This document shows positions 1-12,048 of a stretch of 64,000 bases of DNA, piece after piece. Location: positions 1 through 64,000 of the forward strand of contig WIXG01000366.1 in assembly GCA_009869945.1 (NCBI GenBank). Reading direction: 5' to 3'. The DNA is from Mesaphorura yosii (taxonomy: Eukaryota > Arthropoda > Collembola > Poduromorpha > Tullbergiidae). The position numbers were made by a program, and so were the translations under genes. The stretch's first letter is position 1; each line of letters begins with the position of its first letter. The notes beneath the pieces were generated by a model. The model saw only the letters and a program-made list of their open reading frames with translations, ran no database searches and was not told the DNA's origin.

Positions 1-305
1 AGGAATGGTGGCGGACAATCAATCCAACTAACACATCCTATGCTTCCTACGTGACATGAAGGCTGTATAATGTCCAGACTTGTGAATTTTGCCTACATTT
101 TTTAAAAAATACAATGACTTGAGGGCCGCAAATATTCCGAAGAGCAAAACGGGAGAAAGCGGGCATTGGTGGGTCGCATGACATTCAAATGCATGGTGGG
201 TGGGTCGCCTCGCAGACTAGTACCGTCGACGCTGACCGCTGACTGCTGACGACTGACCTTGGCGTCTTGGTGCAAGTGCAAGAGTAAAGGAAAGAAAGTG
301 GTTGC

Positions 306-560
306 TTACCGTTGGCGGGTCTGCTCGTGCCAGGCAGTGAACTCGGATGGGCCGATGGAAAACGCTTCTCCTGCAGTGCCGGTACCTGCAGACGCTGGTG
401 GGAAGCCAAATTGCTGCCGTGACCTTTGCTGGTCGTGGTCGTCGTACTGCCCCTGGCGTGGGCCCGGAACCGGGGAGCCGACGGCGGCGAGGATGAGAGA
501 CACCGCGATGGTGAAGAGCGAGAAAAATAATGTGGACGTGGGTGATCGTGATCGTGACAT
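306..560 (-). CDS. First exon of a secreted peptide/protein gene (partial)
   Basis: I do not recognise this family. The ATG is at 560-558 and the open frame runs for 84 codons. The N-terminus is a clear signal peptide: a basic start followed by a hydrophobic core (LFFSLFTIAVSLILAAVG) ending near residue 28. The rest is polar and rich in Gln, Arg and Gly, with no cysteine. A consensus donor (CAACG then GTAAGC) lies at about 310, so the real exon probably stops there and the last residues before the TAA are intronic. The gene would continue to the left, outside the window. A TATA box lies about 205 bp upstream at 765-772. A neuropeptide or small secreted factor is possible because of length and composition, but no canonical KR-flanked amidated peptide is visible in this exon. 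Confidence 0.5.
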   Translation of the reverse strand: MSRSRSPTSTLFFSLFTIAVSLILAAVGSPVPGPRQGQYDDHDQQRSRQQFGFPPASAGTGTAGEAFSIGPSEFTAWHEQTRQR

Positions 561-764
561 GTTGAAGCTGCTGCTGATGCCTAACTTTACATTAACACGT
601 CAATTACTCAATTATTACGTTAAATGCTGCTAGCTGCTGCGGTGGTATTATGTTTTGTTGAATTGTTGTGTGGTCTGAGACCGGGACGGTGCGGTGACGG
701 ATGAGGCAAGTTTCTTGGGTGCAAGATGAAGAGCGAACTGTCTCGGGTGCAAATTGCGGCCTGC

Positions 765-772
765 TTTATATA
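765..772 (-). promoter_or_regulatory. TATA box of the secreted-peptide gene at 306-560
   Basis: On the minus strand this reads TATATAAA. An ACAGTT initiator-like motif and the sequence TTCGCTCTTCATC follow about 30 bp downstream, and the signal-peptide ATG is about 205 bp downstream. Spacing fits an arthropod TATA/Inr core promoter; strand and gene assignment are inferred. Confidence 0.5.
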
Positions 773-3700
773 GCAGAGGGAAAGATCTGCCTGCCTACAT
801 GCCAGCCTATTTCGTTTGGTAGTCGTGCTAACTACGTTACGTTATGAACTTATCACCGTTTCCGTCGTGTTTAAGTCGTGTACCCGTGCCGTGCCGTGCT
901 TGCTCAGATCGCACACCGTACGCGTACGCGTACAAAGCTCGTCGCGGCGAAGCGAAGATGAGATGCGATGATGTATTACTTCGTATTTACATGCACACAC
1001 ACGAGGCAGGCTCAAGACTCGCGTCTCGTCGTAGTATTTTTTCCAGTTCGAAGAATTGACTCCCGACCCGCTAATCTTGTTCTGTTAATCTCGTCGGTCG
1101 AATTTACTCGCAAATTCCATCCTCCGTGTTACGCCGCCCATGGCCTGTCGCACTGCACCCAAACTTTAAATTCGTACGACTCGGCTCGTTAATTTGCAAG
1201 ATTTGAAGGTCGGCTTGTTATTCTCGAGATTCGCGTTCCAAATTCACAGGAATTGGAATTGGAGATACGGCACAGATTGTGTTTTCCTCGGCAAATTAAA
1301 TCCGCCATTTGGTATTCATGTAAAACTGAAGAAATCTCAGAATTTGAATTCTAAATTTTATTTGCCGTGTCGATTGTAGGAGCCGATACGCGATACGCAG
1401 TTCAAAGTTTGCCGTGCCTTGCCCTCTTTACGCTCGTTTGTTTTCGCTCGCAATTTAAGGTTTGGCCAGTCCCCGCAAACACATAAAGCAATCAGGCAAC
1501 GAAAGCGTGCTCCGTTCGTTTCCAGGAATCTGGTCAAGAGTCCATTCGTGTCGAAAGAATGCTGAAGGACAGCCTGCAACTGCATGGATAAAGGATTTTT
1601 CGCGATGTGACACATCGTAACATGAAAACAAAAGCTGCAGTGGCAGTGCGGGCAGCCCCCGCATATCTCGGAGATCCTCTGTCTTTTATCTTCTGAAGAC
1701 AGCACAAAAGCGAAAAGGAAAAGTACATGATTGCAGGCACGGAAAGTGGGCGACACAGAAAAAGTTAGACGAATTTCGAGGAACTGCAGCTCAGATCGAC
1801 ACAGAAGTCATGGAAGATTTCACGAGCGAGGACACCAGGTCGCTGACGCGACGCGACAGGAGTCGGCCATGCCTTGCAATTTCACACCTTCGTGCAGGAT
1901 CGCGTGCATTTTCCGTCTTTCCGTCTCAATTCAGAAAATTCGCGACTTATTAGGCAATGACAATAAACCAGACGATCCGCGAATTCGACAGCGATATGTG
2001 CAAGTAGAAATGGTGCCAGTGTCGTCTCGTCTGGGCCTGGGCCTTGGAACAGAATTGCAAATTCGTATTTATGGCGAAAGATGAGACAATTCGCAATACA
2101 CGAAACAGGACGACGATGCAGTGCGTTTTGCATTTTTTAGACTGTCTTTGCTTGTATCTTTGTCGACTATCTGATCGAAATTCGAACTGACGCACATCGA
2201 AATACGACCAGACGAATTTCGGAGTACCGCTTGACGCAAAAATAAAATCCGCGACGAGGATTCAAAATCCGCCTGCTTTAATTTCGAAAGTTTTGCTCTA
2301 GATTCGTAAAACCGGTCTTGACGCAATAAAACTTCCAAGTTCACGAGCCCAAGACCACGTGTTGCAATGTAATTTGCATAATAAGAAAATGGCACTAGCA
2401 CAAGACAACCAAGACAACCTTGAATTCCAGACGCAACCAGCAGCCAGCCATGCTTGCCCCTTGAGTGCTGTCACCCCGCGAGTGATTGCGCCATGGCGCA
2501 GCAGTTACAATTGCGCAAATTCGCAACTCGCCGTCCGAAAATAAGTAAAAAATTTACACATTAACATCTAATTTATGGATCGTGAATCGCGAATTAATAG
2601 ACGAACCCGGCGAAGCCCCTAATTTTATTTACATTTACAGTTTGGTGAATATTTTTACTCACACTTTTTGTCCCGTCCAGAGTTCAACGTGTACAAAAAA
2701 TACCCTGCCTTAAAATTACATTACGGCTGAATTTACAAACAGCCAAGATGTGAAGATTTTTGGGAAATCTCATGAATAATTCGTGCTCGTATTCGCAAGT
2801 GTCTAGACAAAAAACGGCTGGATTCACAGCTTCACGAGACGAGTGGCTGGCTGACGAAGAATTCGTCGTGCCTTGTTTACGGATATGGCGCAGGAAACTT
2901 GCTAATCGCTATAAAAATAAGCCAGGAAAGATCCAGATTGGATTCCGGGCTAACTTCTCAAGGCACTTCGTCTGCGACTGCTCGGGCTTATTCCAAGAAG
3001 CGTCGAATTCGAAATTGTTTACGACATTTTGCGTTTTGGGGGCAATTTCGTACGAAATACAAATGCTTTATTAATTATTCATCAATTTTTTATGACACCA
3101 ATTCCAAGACGGGAATTGTTGTGAAAATCTTCCTTCGTCTAATCAGCGTCCGCGAGAAACCTCGCGTGTAAAAAATTGATTACAATAACAGCAATATCCG
3201 CATTTTGAATTCCTTATCTTTCTTATCTTAAACGTAAAAACGCAGGGGTTGCATTGCAAGTGCAATGCATTTTGTCTGCATTTCGGTAGATCACGATGTT
3301 TGAGGCTGATATTTTGTAACAATTGGTAATTGGCAAATAGCGACCTGCCTGAAATTAATCTTCACAGTTCGCACTTTCAAAAAATTGTTTTCTACATTTT
3401 GGACACGTGTATGGCGCAAAAAATTAGCTGCAAAATTTTTTGCGTCGCGTTTATGTTAAATTCTACATCTTTTTCACAATTCGACGTTCGACGCACTCTC
3501 GAAAATATTTTTGTTTGTCTCGTGAATTTTGGCTCCTGCGTCACATTTGTGGAAAACCAGACTAACTACGACTGTGCTTCGAATTCGCCGTCGTAGTCTT
3601 CGAATTGTGCCCTGCAATAACGTCATCTGAACCCTGCTTTACTATTTATGGAAATTCAGCCGAGTCGACGAGGCGAGAACGAGACCGAGACTACGTCAAC

Positions 3701-5972
3701 GTCAGCCCCAAACTCAGACTACAGCAGTAAGGCGCAAGCTTTGATTGTTTATTTCCAAAACATTTATTCACGATTGTCTAAAATGTTGCGATTCTGCGTC
3801 AACTGCGTCAAGAAAACGTCAACACAGATAAGAAATCTGTACGTAAGTACCCGATGCCAGATAAGAAGGACTTCCAAGTATCGAAATCGCATGACAAACC
3901 AGAAAAGAAACTTATAATCTTTTTCTTCGCAGTAGAGTACAGATCGTTTCGTTGACGACGACGTCTGTTTACCAAAGCAAGGGTATGGCACTTTTTGCGA
4001 ATTTTGTCTCCGACGCATACGAAAACTTTCAAGTTACATTTTCTGTGACTTTATCTCGTGATTCGGCCCGTCTCTAGACAATGGAGAGCGATAAGAATGC
4101 AGCTGGAGCCAAAAACAGCTCGCATTTCGTATAATTTTATGATAATCTATCAGTTGTCGATGATTTACAGCTTTGGCTTTCACAGGTTCCAAGAAATAAC
4201 TTGATTTGTCAGCATTCGATTAAAGAAACGCCAATTATTACATAACTTTTGACCAGCAGCAGAAGAAGAACAGAATTCCAAACCGGTTGTCAAACGACAA
4301 AGCTACAAATCCTTGAATCCGTCCGTTAACACGGGCTGGGCAGGCAACGCGATTGCGTTTTGCCTTTGCCTTTCGCAATCGATGGTCATCGGTACTTGAT
4401 GCCAAAGCCAAGGCGAGCCGAGCGTGTGACAAGACAAATAAGATGGTCAGGCTGATTAGAGCGCGGCTAAATTATTTGCTTACTTATTAAAGCGATAAGA
4501 TCGAGTCAAGAAATCAGAAATCCATGACTCAGGACAAACGAACACTCACAAACTCCACGAAGACGAGTACATGTTTCTTGTACGATGAATGGCAGCGGTG
4601 AATGGATGAAAGGAGCAGCGTTAAAGTAAAATGTTAAATATTAAATTAATTACGATCTTAACCTTACCAAGTGAACTTCTGACAAGTGCCTTCAGGTCGC
4701 GGTCGGTCGTCTGTCTAGAGCGACCATTCATTCGTGATTTTGTAAAAATAAACACGGTTGATAAAATTTCACGCGTGAATGGGCTTCGGATGGTTTCTTC
4801 GTAAACACAAGCTGAAAATTTACGAGACTATGACTCGATTCAATGATCTCATAAAGCAGTGGCGGACGCTGGACACTGACCGAGGTACTCAATTTCCATT
4901 CCATCTTCTACGGTTCAAGCAGTAATGAGAGAATTCTTTCATTCGGGCACGCAACGGCATTTCTGTCATGATAAACTGGTTATTACCCAATTTTGACGCC
5001 TTCATTATCGTAACACCTCGATTTATGAGGCGAACCGCCACTGCGTAAAAGATTTCAATGAAATTAAGCTTCTATTTTTATGGACTTCGGTTGCGATGCC
5101 GATGCCATTTTTATTGTCATTGTCAAGTCTGAAAGGTCGCGCGTCGCGCTGCACTGTGAAACTGTGCAACCAGGCCACAGACGACCCGAATAAAATTGTG
5201 TTAATGTTCCATGCTTGCAGTTTACGGCTCAATTAAAGGCGAAGCTGCAGTTTGATGGAGGTATTAAGGCGTTAATGTGTCTGCGCCTGCGCCTGCCTTC
5301 CTAACTCTAACGGGCAACGGCAACTTGAACCACATTCGGTAACAATTTAGACTTTACATTTTACACGGTCGGTCATAAAATGCCATGCAACCTCATTCAC
5401 GTGTTCGTGTTCGTGCGTGAATATTAAATTAAATGCATGCATCCTTCATACCCTGCCGTTGAATGACTGAATCCACTTGCAGCATATTCGAATCGAAGCA
5501 GACGCAGGCATTTATAATTAGCTCATAAAACTTGGAGACTGCAGACTGCCTGCCCGCCTTCATTCGAGGTAAAAGTTTAGTTGTTCACGCATTTATGGAC
5601 GCCCTACTTCACAGGTTCGGAATCAGAACAAGGCGAAAATTGCAAAATTAATTGCAAATTACATAACAATCAAAGGCTGACTCGTTTAATGCAGTGCCCG
5701 TACCATTCTTTAATTGAAAATGTCGAGATTTCGTGTTCTTTTAAGAATTTCTGGGGTTTAGTTGGAAAGATGCGGCACGCTTGCGATTGCCCTCTTTCCA
5801 CATTGAAACAACTCTCTGGAGCTCTGGGCTCCAGGAGCAAATGAAGAGAAGATGCTGATGCAATGGAATAATGGAACTGTAGATGGAAGAGGCTCCAGGC
5901 TCTGGCAAGCCGAAATAACACAGCCAAGCCAAAAGATACCAAGCATGAAGTCACGAAGCACGCACGTAGAGA
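773..5972. other. Intergenic stretch without a recognisable gene
   Basis: About 5.2 kb of AT-rich sequence. The open frames present are short, low in coding character, and lack flanking splice signals or recognisable domains. A perfect 16-bp palindrome of alternating GTACGC lies at 918-933. ATTAAA at 5709-5714 (minus) could serve as a poly(A) signal for the DPY19-like gene ending at 5973. I see no tRNA, rRNA or transposon here. Confidence 0.5.
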
Positions 5973-8900
5973 TCAGCCTTCATTTTTATTCTTCGACCTA
6001 CTCTTTGCTTTAGTAGACTTCTTTTTAGCATTGTCTCTCTTGCGATTAGGATCAGATAGCGTCGTGGTGAGAATTGTGTATTCTCCATTTTCAAACACTC
6101 GCTTAAACGGTCGAATGTCGGGATCATTGATTAGTCGGAGGCATAAAATATCGTCCAACTCCACTTCATCAACGTAATTAGAATTCGGCACGTTCTTCAG
6201 CCCGGGACCTCTCTTTCTTCTCTTCGGCGCGGACTTCTCTTCTTCTGTCTTCTGTGCAATTTCCTGGCCTTCGGCTTCGACTGCGTCCCACACGCGGCCA
6301 AGGTCGCACGACCTACGCGTGGAGCAGTAAACGACAAAAGAGTGTGTCTGATAAGTTTAAGATTACAAAGAAAGGCCATTACGAGAAAATTAAGAAAATA
6401 CTGCCTGCCTTTTAAGATGGACGCCCAGCTCATTTTCTTTGTCGCTCTTTTCACTCCACAGAAGAGAAAATGTTGCTGCTGCTGCTTTCTTAAGAGAGTC
6501 ATCACGAGAAAGTAGTTCAGAAGAATCATCGTGCTGAGTAATGGGTGGGGATTTGGCAGCAGCAGCACAGCTTTCTCTGCTCAGAAACAAGTGCGTTGCA
6601 TTGAACGCTTTTAATTTGCTGTGGTACTCAGCGGTGGAAGTTCTCCGGCTGAATAGTCGGTAGACGTCCTCGAATGCGGCCGCGGCGGCGTTCTCCTTTG
6701 GGGCGTTCGCATTGAGCAGCATTTCATCCAGCAAGTTGTAATGATAATTGTGAAAAATATGGCTTCTCCTCGTCGTTAAATGTACGTACAAAAGTGGCAA
6801 TTCTAAACCGACAAGGCAGCAGGAATTTGAAGTTGACGAGTACGCTTCTATCCATTTCATGGCTTCGGTTAGATCCTGAATCTTCTTGTTCCCAATTTCG
6901 TATTTCGCTGCGACGCGACAAATTAGAAATGATAACATTGTAGTTTAATTACTACCATAAATCTTAGAATACCTCTGGAATTCTGGAACATTTCGTTGGA
7001 GGCACGCTTCGTTTTGGTAAGCAGACTCAGAAATATTCCGAGGGTGAGGCACCAATGCAGGGAGATCCGATTCGAGAATACGGGCCTTCTGCTGTTGAAG
7101 GTTCCAAACACGAGCGTGATTCTCTGAAACACGGTACACGAAAGACGGATAAATAAAATTTCAGGGACGGGTCAACGCGCAGTGGCAGTGCACCACCGGC
7201 ATTAATTCGCATTATCTTACCTCCCGGTCACACAGCAGCGAGCCCAGCGCAGCCAGGTGCGAGATGGCCATGAGCTCCCAGGTTTTGCCCAGCCAAGTAC
7301 AAAAATACGCAAAGCTGAGCAGTTGCAGTACATTGAAAGTAATTAATGGAGTGCTTTGGTTAATAAAGAAGGATTCCGCCTGCGACACCAGCTGCTGCGA
7401 GGAGAGATTAGACGCGCCTTCGCCATCAGTGCTGTCTGGCCCCAGAGTTCCAGTTCCAGGAAACGACCTGCAAATGAAAGTGAATAAACACAAGCGACAT
7501 GAGCCTCAGGTTCCAATTCCTTGGTAAATAAATTATTCAGGGCGCCATAAAACGGAATGCATGTTCTTCGCGATAGTTTATCATACCCGATTTTTGTGCC
7601 CCCATTATTGCCATTGCCATCGCCATCGCCATCGCTTGGTACTCCGGAAGAGATCTTCATCTTGGAGTCGTAATAATAATACGATATGGGCAAAATAAGC
7701 CCGGTCGCAATAACATAAATACTCGTTAGCCCATGCAGCACGTATTTTGACAGAAATGCTTCCCGAGTGTAGCCAAGAGTTGGGTAATTACAAGAACACA
7801 AAAGAGAAGAGAGAAAAAGCCCCGGACGACTGCTTTCTTCCGAATGAAAGTCCAAAGTTTCACTACGCTGGGCTGGAATTTTAATGATATTATTGTTATT
7901 GTTAACAGGCTCGCTTTGTCTTCCGCAGTTTGCTTTCGCTGAATTGTACATCATAGCCGGAGTAAAGAAAGACCAGGAACAATGGACCTGTAATAGGAAA
8001 GAAGGCGTATTGAATGAGAATTTAACGAAGCTCGTGGACAATGCGGACGGCCGCAACGCCAACTTTCAGAGCATTCGCATTCTCAGAAAATGCACCGCAT
8101 TGGACACGCATTTTGAGTACATTTTGTCTCGCTTACGTTTCCATTTCCGGCAACCGTCACCAGCACGAACGCGAACGCGTGCAGAAAGACTTGAGACGCA
8201 ACAAGTAGGCAGGCGGCTCTCAAGAGCCTGTTTCCCAGCAAGCGTACGAGTCGGCCTCGGCGCTCCAGCGCAGGCTGAGCCACGTAGACTGTAACGATGC
8301 AGGCGGCCAGCATGCAGAGAAACGGCGAATAGGTGCCGAATGAAGTGTCGAGGAGCACCATCGTTGCGTACTGCCAGCCCGTCTAATGATTTATGGCAAA
8401 GAAAGCGAGTAAATTATTTATCAACGTCAACTTCCTTTTACTGCGCTTATTTGTTTCCCCTGGCATATGGCAGACGGCAGAGGCTCACGCGAGGACGCGA
8501 CGCGACGATTTGATTCACTTTCACTTTGCGATGTATGTAAAAAACTAAATCTTACAAGCTGTCCAAATAAAACGAGAGAAGCGATGTAGGAATTTATGAC
8601 TCCGAATATTTCCATTCCCGTGATGATGGCCAGTTGTGCTATGAGGAGCCACTGCGCTTGGTGGGCGGAAATCAGGAACACGGTGGCTGTGCTCAAAGCA
8701 ACTTTCACAGTCTACAGAAGAGAGAAAGAGTATTAATAAACTTTCAAGCGCAACAAGCCCAAACTGCTTCTGCTCTGGAATTCATTCTATCTGGAATTTC
8801 TGGACCAACACAATCATAATCATCACTTCGATATGTACTCCAGACTACACGTTTGGAAAATACGTAGGAAGAAGTACACAAAAGGATAAACATAAAACAT

Positions 8901-11900
8901 AATTCCAGGCTACATTTTCATTTCGCGTCATTCATTACTGCGCCAAATTAAATTTACATGGTAGAAAATACAAATCTCCTTTGCATGTTTTTGCTAAAGT
9001 TTTCTAATCAGTTTTTCCCTTACTGTTGCTGGCCATGCCCGGCTGTATTTTGCGATTTTGTTGAATCTCACTTTTGCCTTGCCCGGTTCACCCGCTTTTG
9101 TGACGCGTGTCGAGGCTTCCACGCGCGAGGCGCGACGCGCAGCAAGAGAAAGAAAGCGTAAGCAGGGCAAGGCAAAGCAGAGATTAGTTATGAGGAGCTT
9201 AAGAAGAATTAGGAACTAAAAAGGCAGGCTAATTTAAAAGCAAGGCTCAGCAACGTGTGCAAAGGGCACAGCACTTTTTGGTTTGGACGAGGAAGAAAAG
9301 TCAAGTATTTTTGTATTCTAGCGTTCCAACCCTGTATGGAAACTTACAGCAGTCCAGGATGGAGACAGTTGTGTCGAACTCCTTAGCACGGTCTGAGACA
9401 CGATGCAGATTTGGCTAAGAAATGCCACCCATTCAATCTTGTTCTCGAAAGAAAATATCCATTCAGAGCTCGTCCGCTACAGAGAAAGCAGAAGAAAGGG
9501 AGCAGCATGAGCGTAGAAGTACGTAGAAGTAAAGTATTGGAAATATGGAGAAAGTAAATTGGAAATATTTGAGATTAAAAGGATTATGGGACATATAAAA
9601 AAGTCAAAGCAAAGCAAAGCACAAGGCACAAGCGGAATAGAAGAGATTCTGTGACTGTGACGCGAATGCAATCTGATTTCCTTACCTGCGGATGTATGAC
9701 AAGAAAAATAAGCACGGACACTCCTCCTCCAAATATTGATTTGCTAGTAATAAAAATCAAAGCATGGCATAAAAATATGTAAACGTAGGCGAATTTCATA
9801 TCAGTATTTTTGCGTCAACGCGTGCGTCTCGGCTCTTCAATTTACTGAGAATCAATTATTTCAGACTCGCATCTGCAATTTCTATTTAGATTAATCTCTG
9901 AAATCTCTCAGAGGCCTCTAAAAATTGTAACGAGACAATTTAGCCGAGATAAAAATTGTTTTAAAGTACAAGTGCCCAGGAAGAGAGGCTTAAAACTGAA
10001 AAGAAGCCCCGGGCGAATATTTTCCTCCTCTATTCAGTAACTGCGAAACTTGTTGCCTGTTGCTTTTGTTAATTCTTATTTAGCAGTCTTCATCTCTTTT
10101 ATGCCTTTTACCTCCGTAACAGCCCAAGTCATGCCGGACATTTCAATCAATGGACATCTCACGCTAAAAAAAACTTAAGTTACAAAAATCTCATGTTGAA
10201 GAAAATGTTCTGAACTATTCATGTTTTCGAAAGCTCATGCTCAAGTCCATGTCATGCTGATAAAATGTCATGTTGTACCTTCTCATGTTAACGGACTGCA
10301 TGATCAATTTTGCTACAACGCACCAAATTCTATGAGATTAAGTTAGGTTAGGGCGTTCATGTTAGGGTTAGGCTACCAGAAACTAGATAATTGGGCAGTG
10401 CCCCCAGATCAGCTGCAAGTGTTTGGGACTTTGTTACACAATTGATGAAAAAGTGACGTGACACTCTGAAAATTATTTGATTCCAAAGATAAAAATTGCC
10501 AATTGCTTTTGTTTCAAGTACTTTATTTGGTTAACTTTTATGAATAGAGCATGAATTTAAACGAACATGGTTTGGGGCCGACCATGAGATTTTAGAATAT
10601 GAGTCGTTTTTGAACATAAATTTTCACGGGCATGACTTTTTTTAACATGAATTTTTTTTAGCATGAGGTGTCAATAAAATGAGTTGTCCTGGAATCTTTA
10701 CCTCAGTGTGCAGCCGAAATGGAACAGGAGGATAATGGCGAAACTCTCGGCGACCCAGATAGAGTTGGCATAAAAGTAGAAAAGATTGGCCGACTCAAAA
10801 CAAGTTCTTGTCCAGCTTTCGCCATCGCCATCGCCTTTCTCAACTTCATCACCAACTTTCTCAATTTGCACTTGCTCGTCGTCTTTTGTTTTGCTTTTCG
10901 GAGAAAAAGCCGTTCTAGTCGGGGAACTGCGACTCGCTCCAGAATGCGTGTCTGAGCCCGGGTTTTGTGTGGAGAAACTTTCCTCTTTCCCTTCGTAGTG
11001 ACGACGGTATTGACAGGTTGAAAACTTTGAAGTTGCCGTCAGCGTCCATCGCTTGAACCTTTTCACAAGGTGAAATGCACCTCCTTGCAAAACCTGGGTA
11101 GAAGGAAAATAAATACATCCAGTGCATTAATGCCGTGTTTCGGAGTCTCACTTCTCAGAATAGCAGTTTCTGTTGCTGGAAATCTATAAATCAGTTAAGC
11201 GTAAATGTAAATGTTCAAAGGCTGCTGGTTGGTCGTGAGAGACCAAGCGTTGGGTTACCAATTATTTCATACTCGTTATCCAAGTGTTTTCTAAAAGTTA
11301 GATAACAACACCACAGAGAGAACAAAATGAAACAAAACGTGGAATTTTACTCGGCCATACCTCTGCGGTAAGTAAATGGCTTCGGAAAGGGTTGACCAGC
11401 CTCGTTAACGAGCAAATGTTCCCAGGTGCTGATGCATCTTGACTGTCATTCAGTGACGACATAAAACCATGGGAGAATGTGTCCGATTCACTCAGGCGTT
11501 TAAAGTAGGAATATCGGAAGGCCTTAAAGTGAATATGTGCATTATATTGAGGTGATGGAACTGAAATTGCTGGAGTAGTAAAGGTTTTGTCACTTACCAC
11601 ATCTGGCGGAAGTGACAATTCTCGCTCCAGTTCGGACAAATGCGAGAATTTTGTGACGGATTCGAACAAGTTTGACACGTACATGAAGTAGGCCAAGCCC
11701 AACAGAGATCCTAGCACGCCAAAACCAGCCACAGTCTAACATTTACACTTTATAATTAAGATTAGATTAGCATTTGCGACTAGCGACTACGACCAACTTA
11801 CCAACAGTGAATTTGAGTAGGCTGTAATGCGTATCGGAGATTCCTTCTTGTTTACTTCGACTTGTCTTGGACGGCTTCTTGGAAGAGAATGCGAATCCGT

Positions 11901-12048
11901 GGCCAAATTCGGTGCCTGTGTCGGGAAAAGTCTTCGATTGGAGATAATGCATGGATTCAGATTCAGCTGACTGATACTGACATCGGTCTTGACTTGACGG
12001 CTGCGGCCTGAGCTCATTTATGCGACGATGCTTCCTTGTGGAGGACAT
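5973..12048 (-). CDS. DPY19-like C-mannosyltransferase, 12 exons, 1085 aa
   Basis: Predicted multi-pass ER membrane C-mannosyltransferase (DPY19/DPY19L family), which uses dolichol-phosphate-mannose to mannosylate tryptophans of luminal WxxW motifs. Exons: 12048-11802, 11710-11361, 11093-10702, 9743-9686, 9476-9348, 8711-8556, 8382-8137, 7987-7587, 7467-7221, 7123-6973, 6907-6402, 6347-5973; phases agree throughout. Family landmarks: after the first membrane helix, the segment KFSHLSELEREL (about residue 100) and RYSYFK; further membrane helices in the middle exons; AMKWIE near 805; and SCDLGRVWD in the last exon, matching the C-terminal GCxxPEIWD region. The protein is about 400 residues longer than usual for the family because of polar insertions (residues 1-75, exon 3, Asn/Gly/Asp-rich exon 8, Ala/Ser-rich exon 11) and a Lys-rich tail. 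The normally conserved TRxxWTPPLRE segment is replaced by SSEWIFSFENKIEW. Family assignment is firm; catalytic activity is doubtful. Confidence 0.85.
10136..10689. mobile_element. Inverted-repeat (MITE-like) element in intron 3 of the DPY19-like gene
   Basis: The ends 10136-10181 and 10644-10689 are inverted copies of each other: 46 bp aligned without a gap, 35 identities by hand count, both starting GGACA and both containing the block GCTAAAAAAAA. The interior carries many CATG words: mostly TCATG on the left half and CATGA on the right half, so the inverted symmetry extends inward. There is no coding capacity and no obvious target-site duplication. This fits an old non-autonomous DNA transposon. 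The right end is only 11 bp from the exon 3 donor site. Confidence 0.6.

Noticed and set aside
1358-1756. 132-codon minus-strand frame
   Set aside because: Cys/His/Phe-rich random-looking sequence without splice or promoter context.
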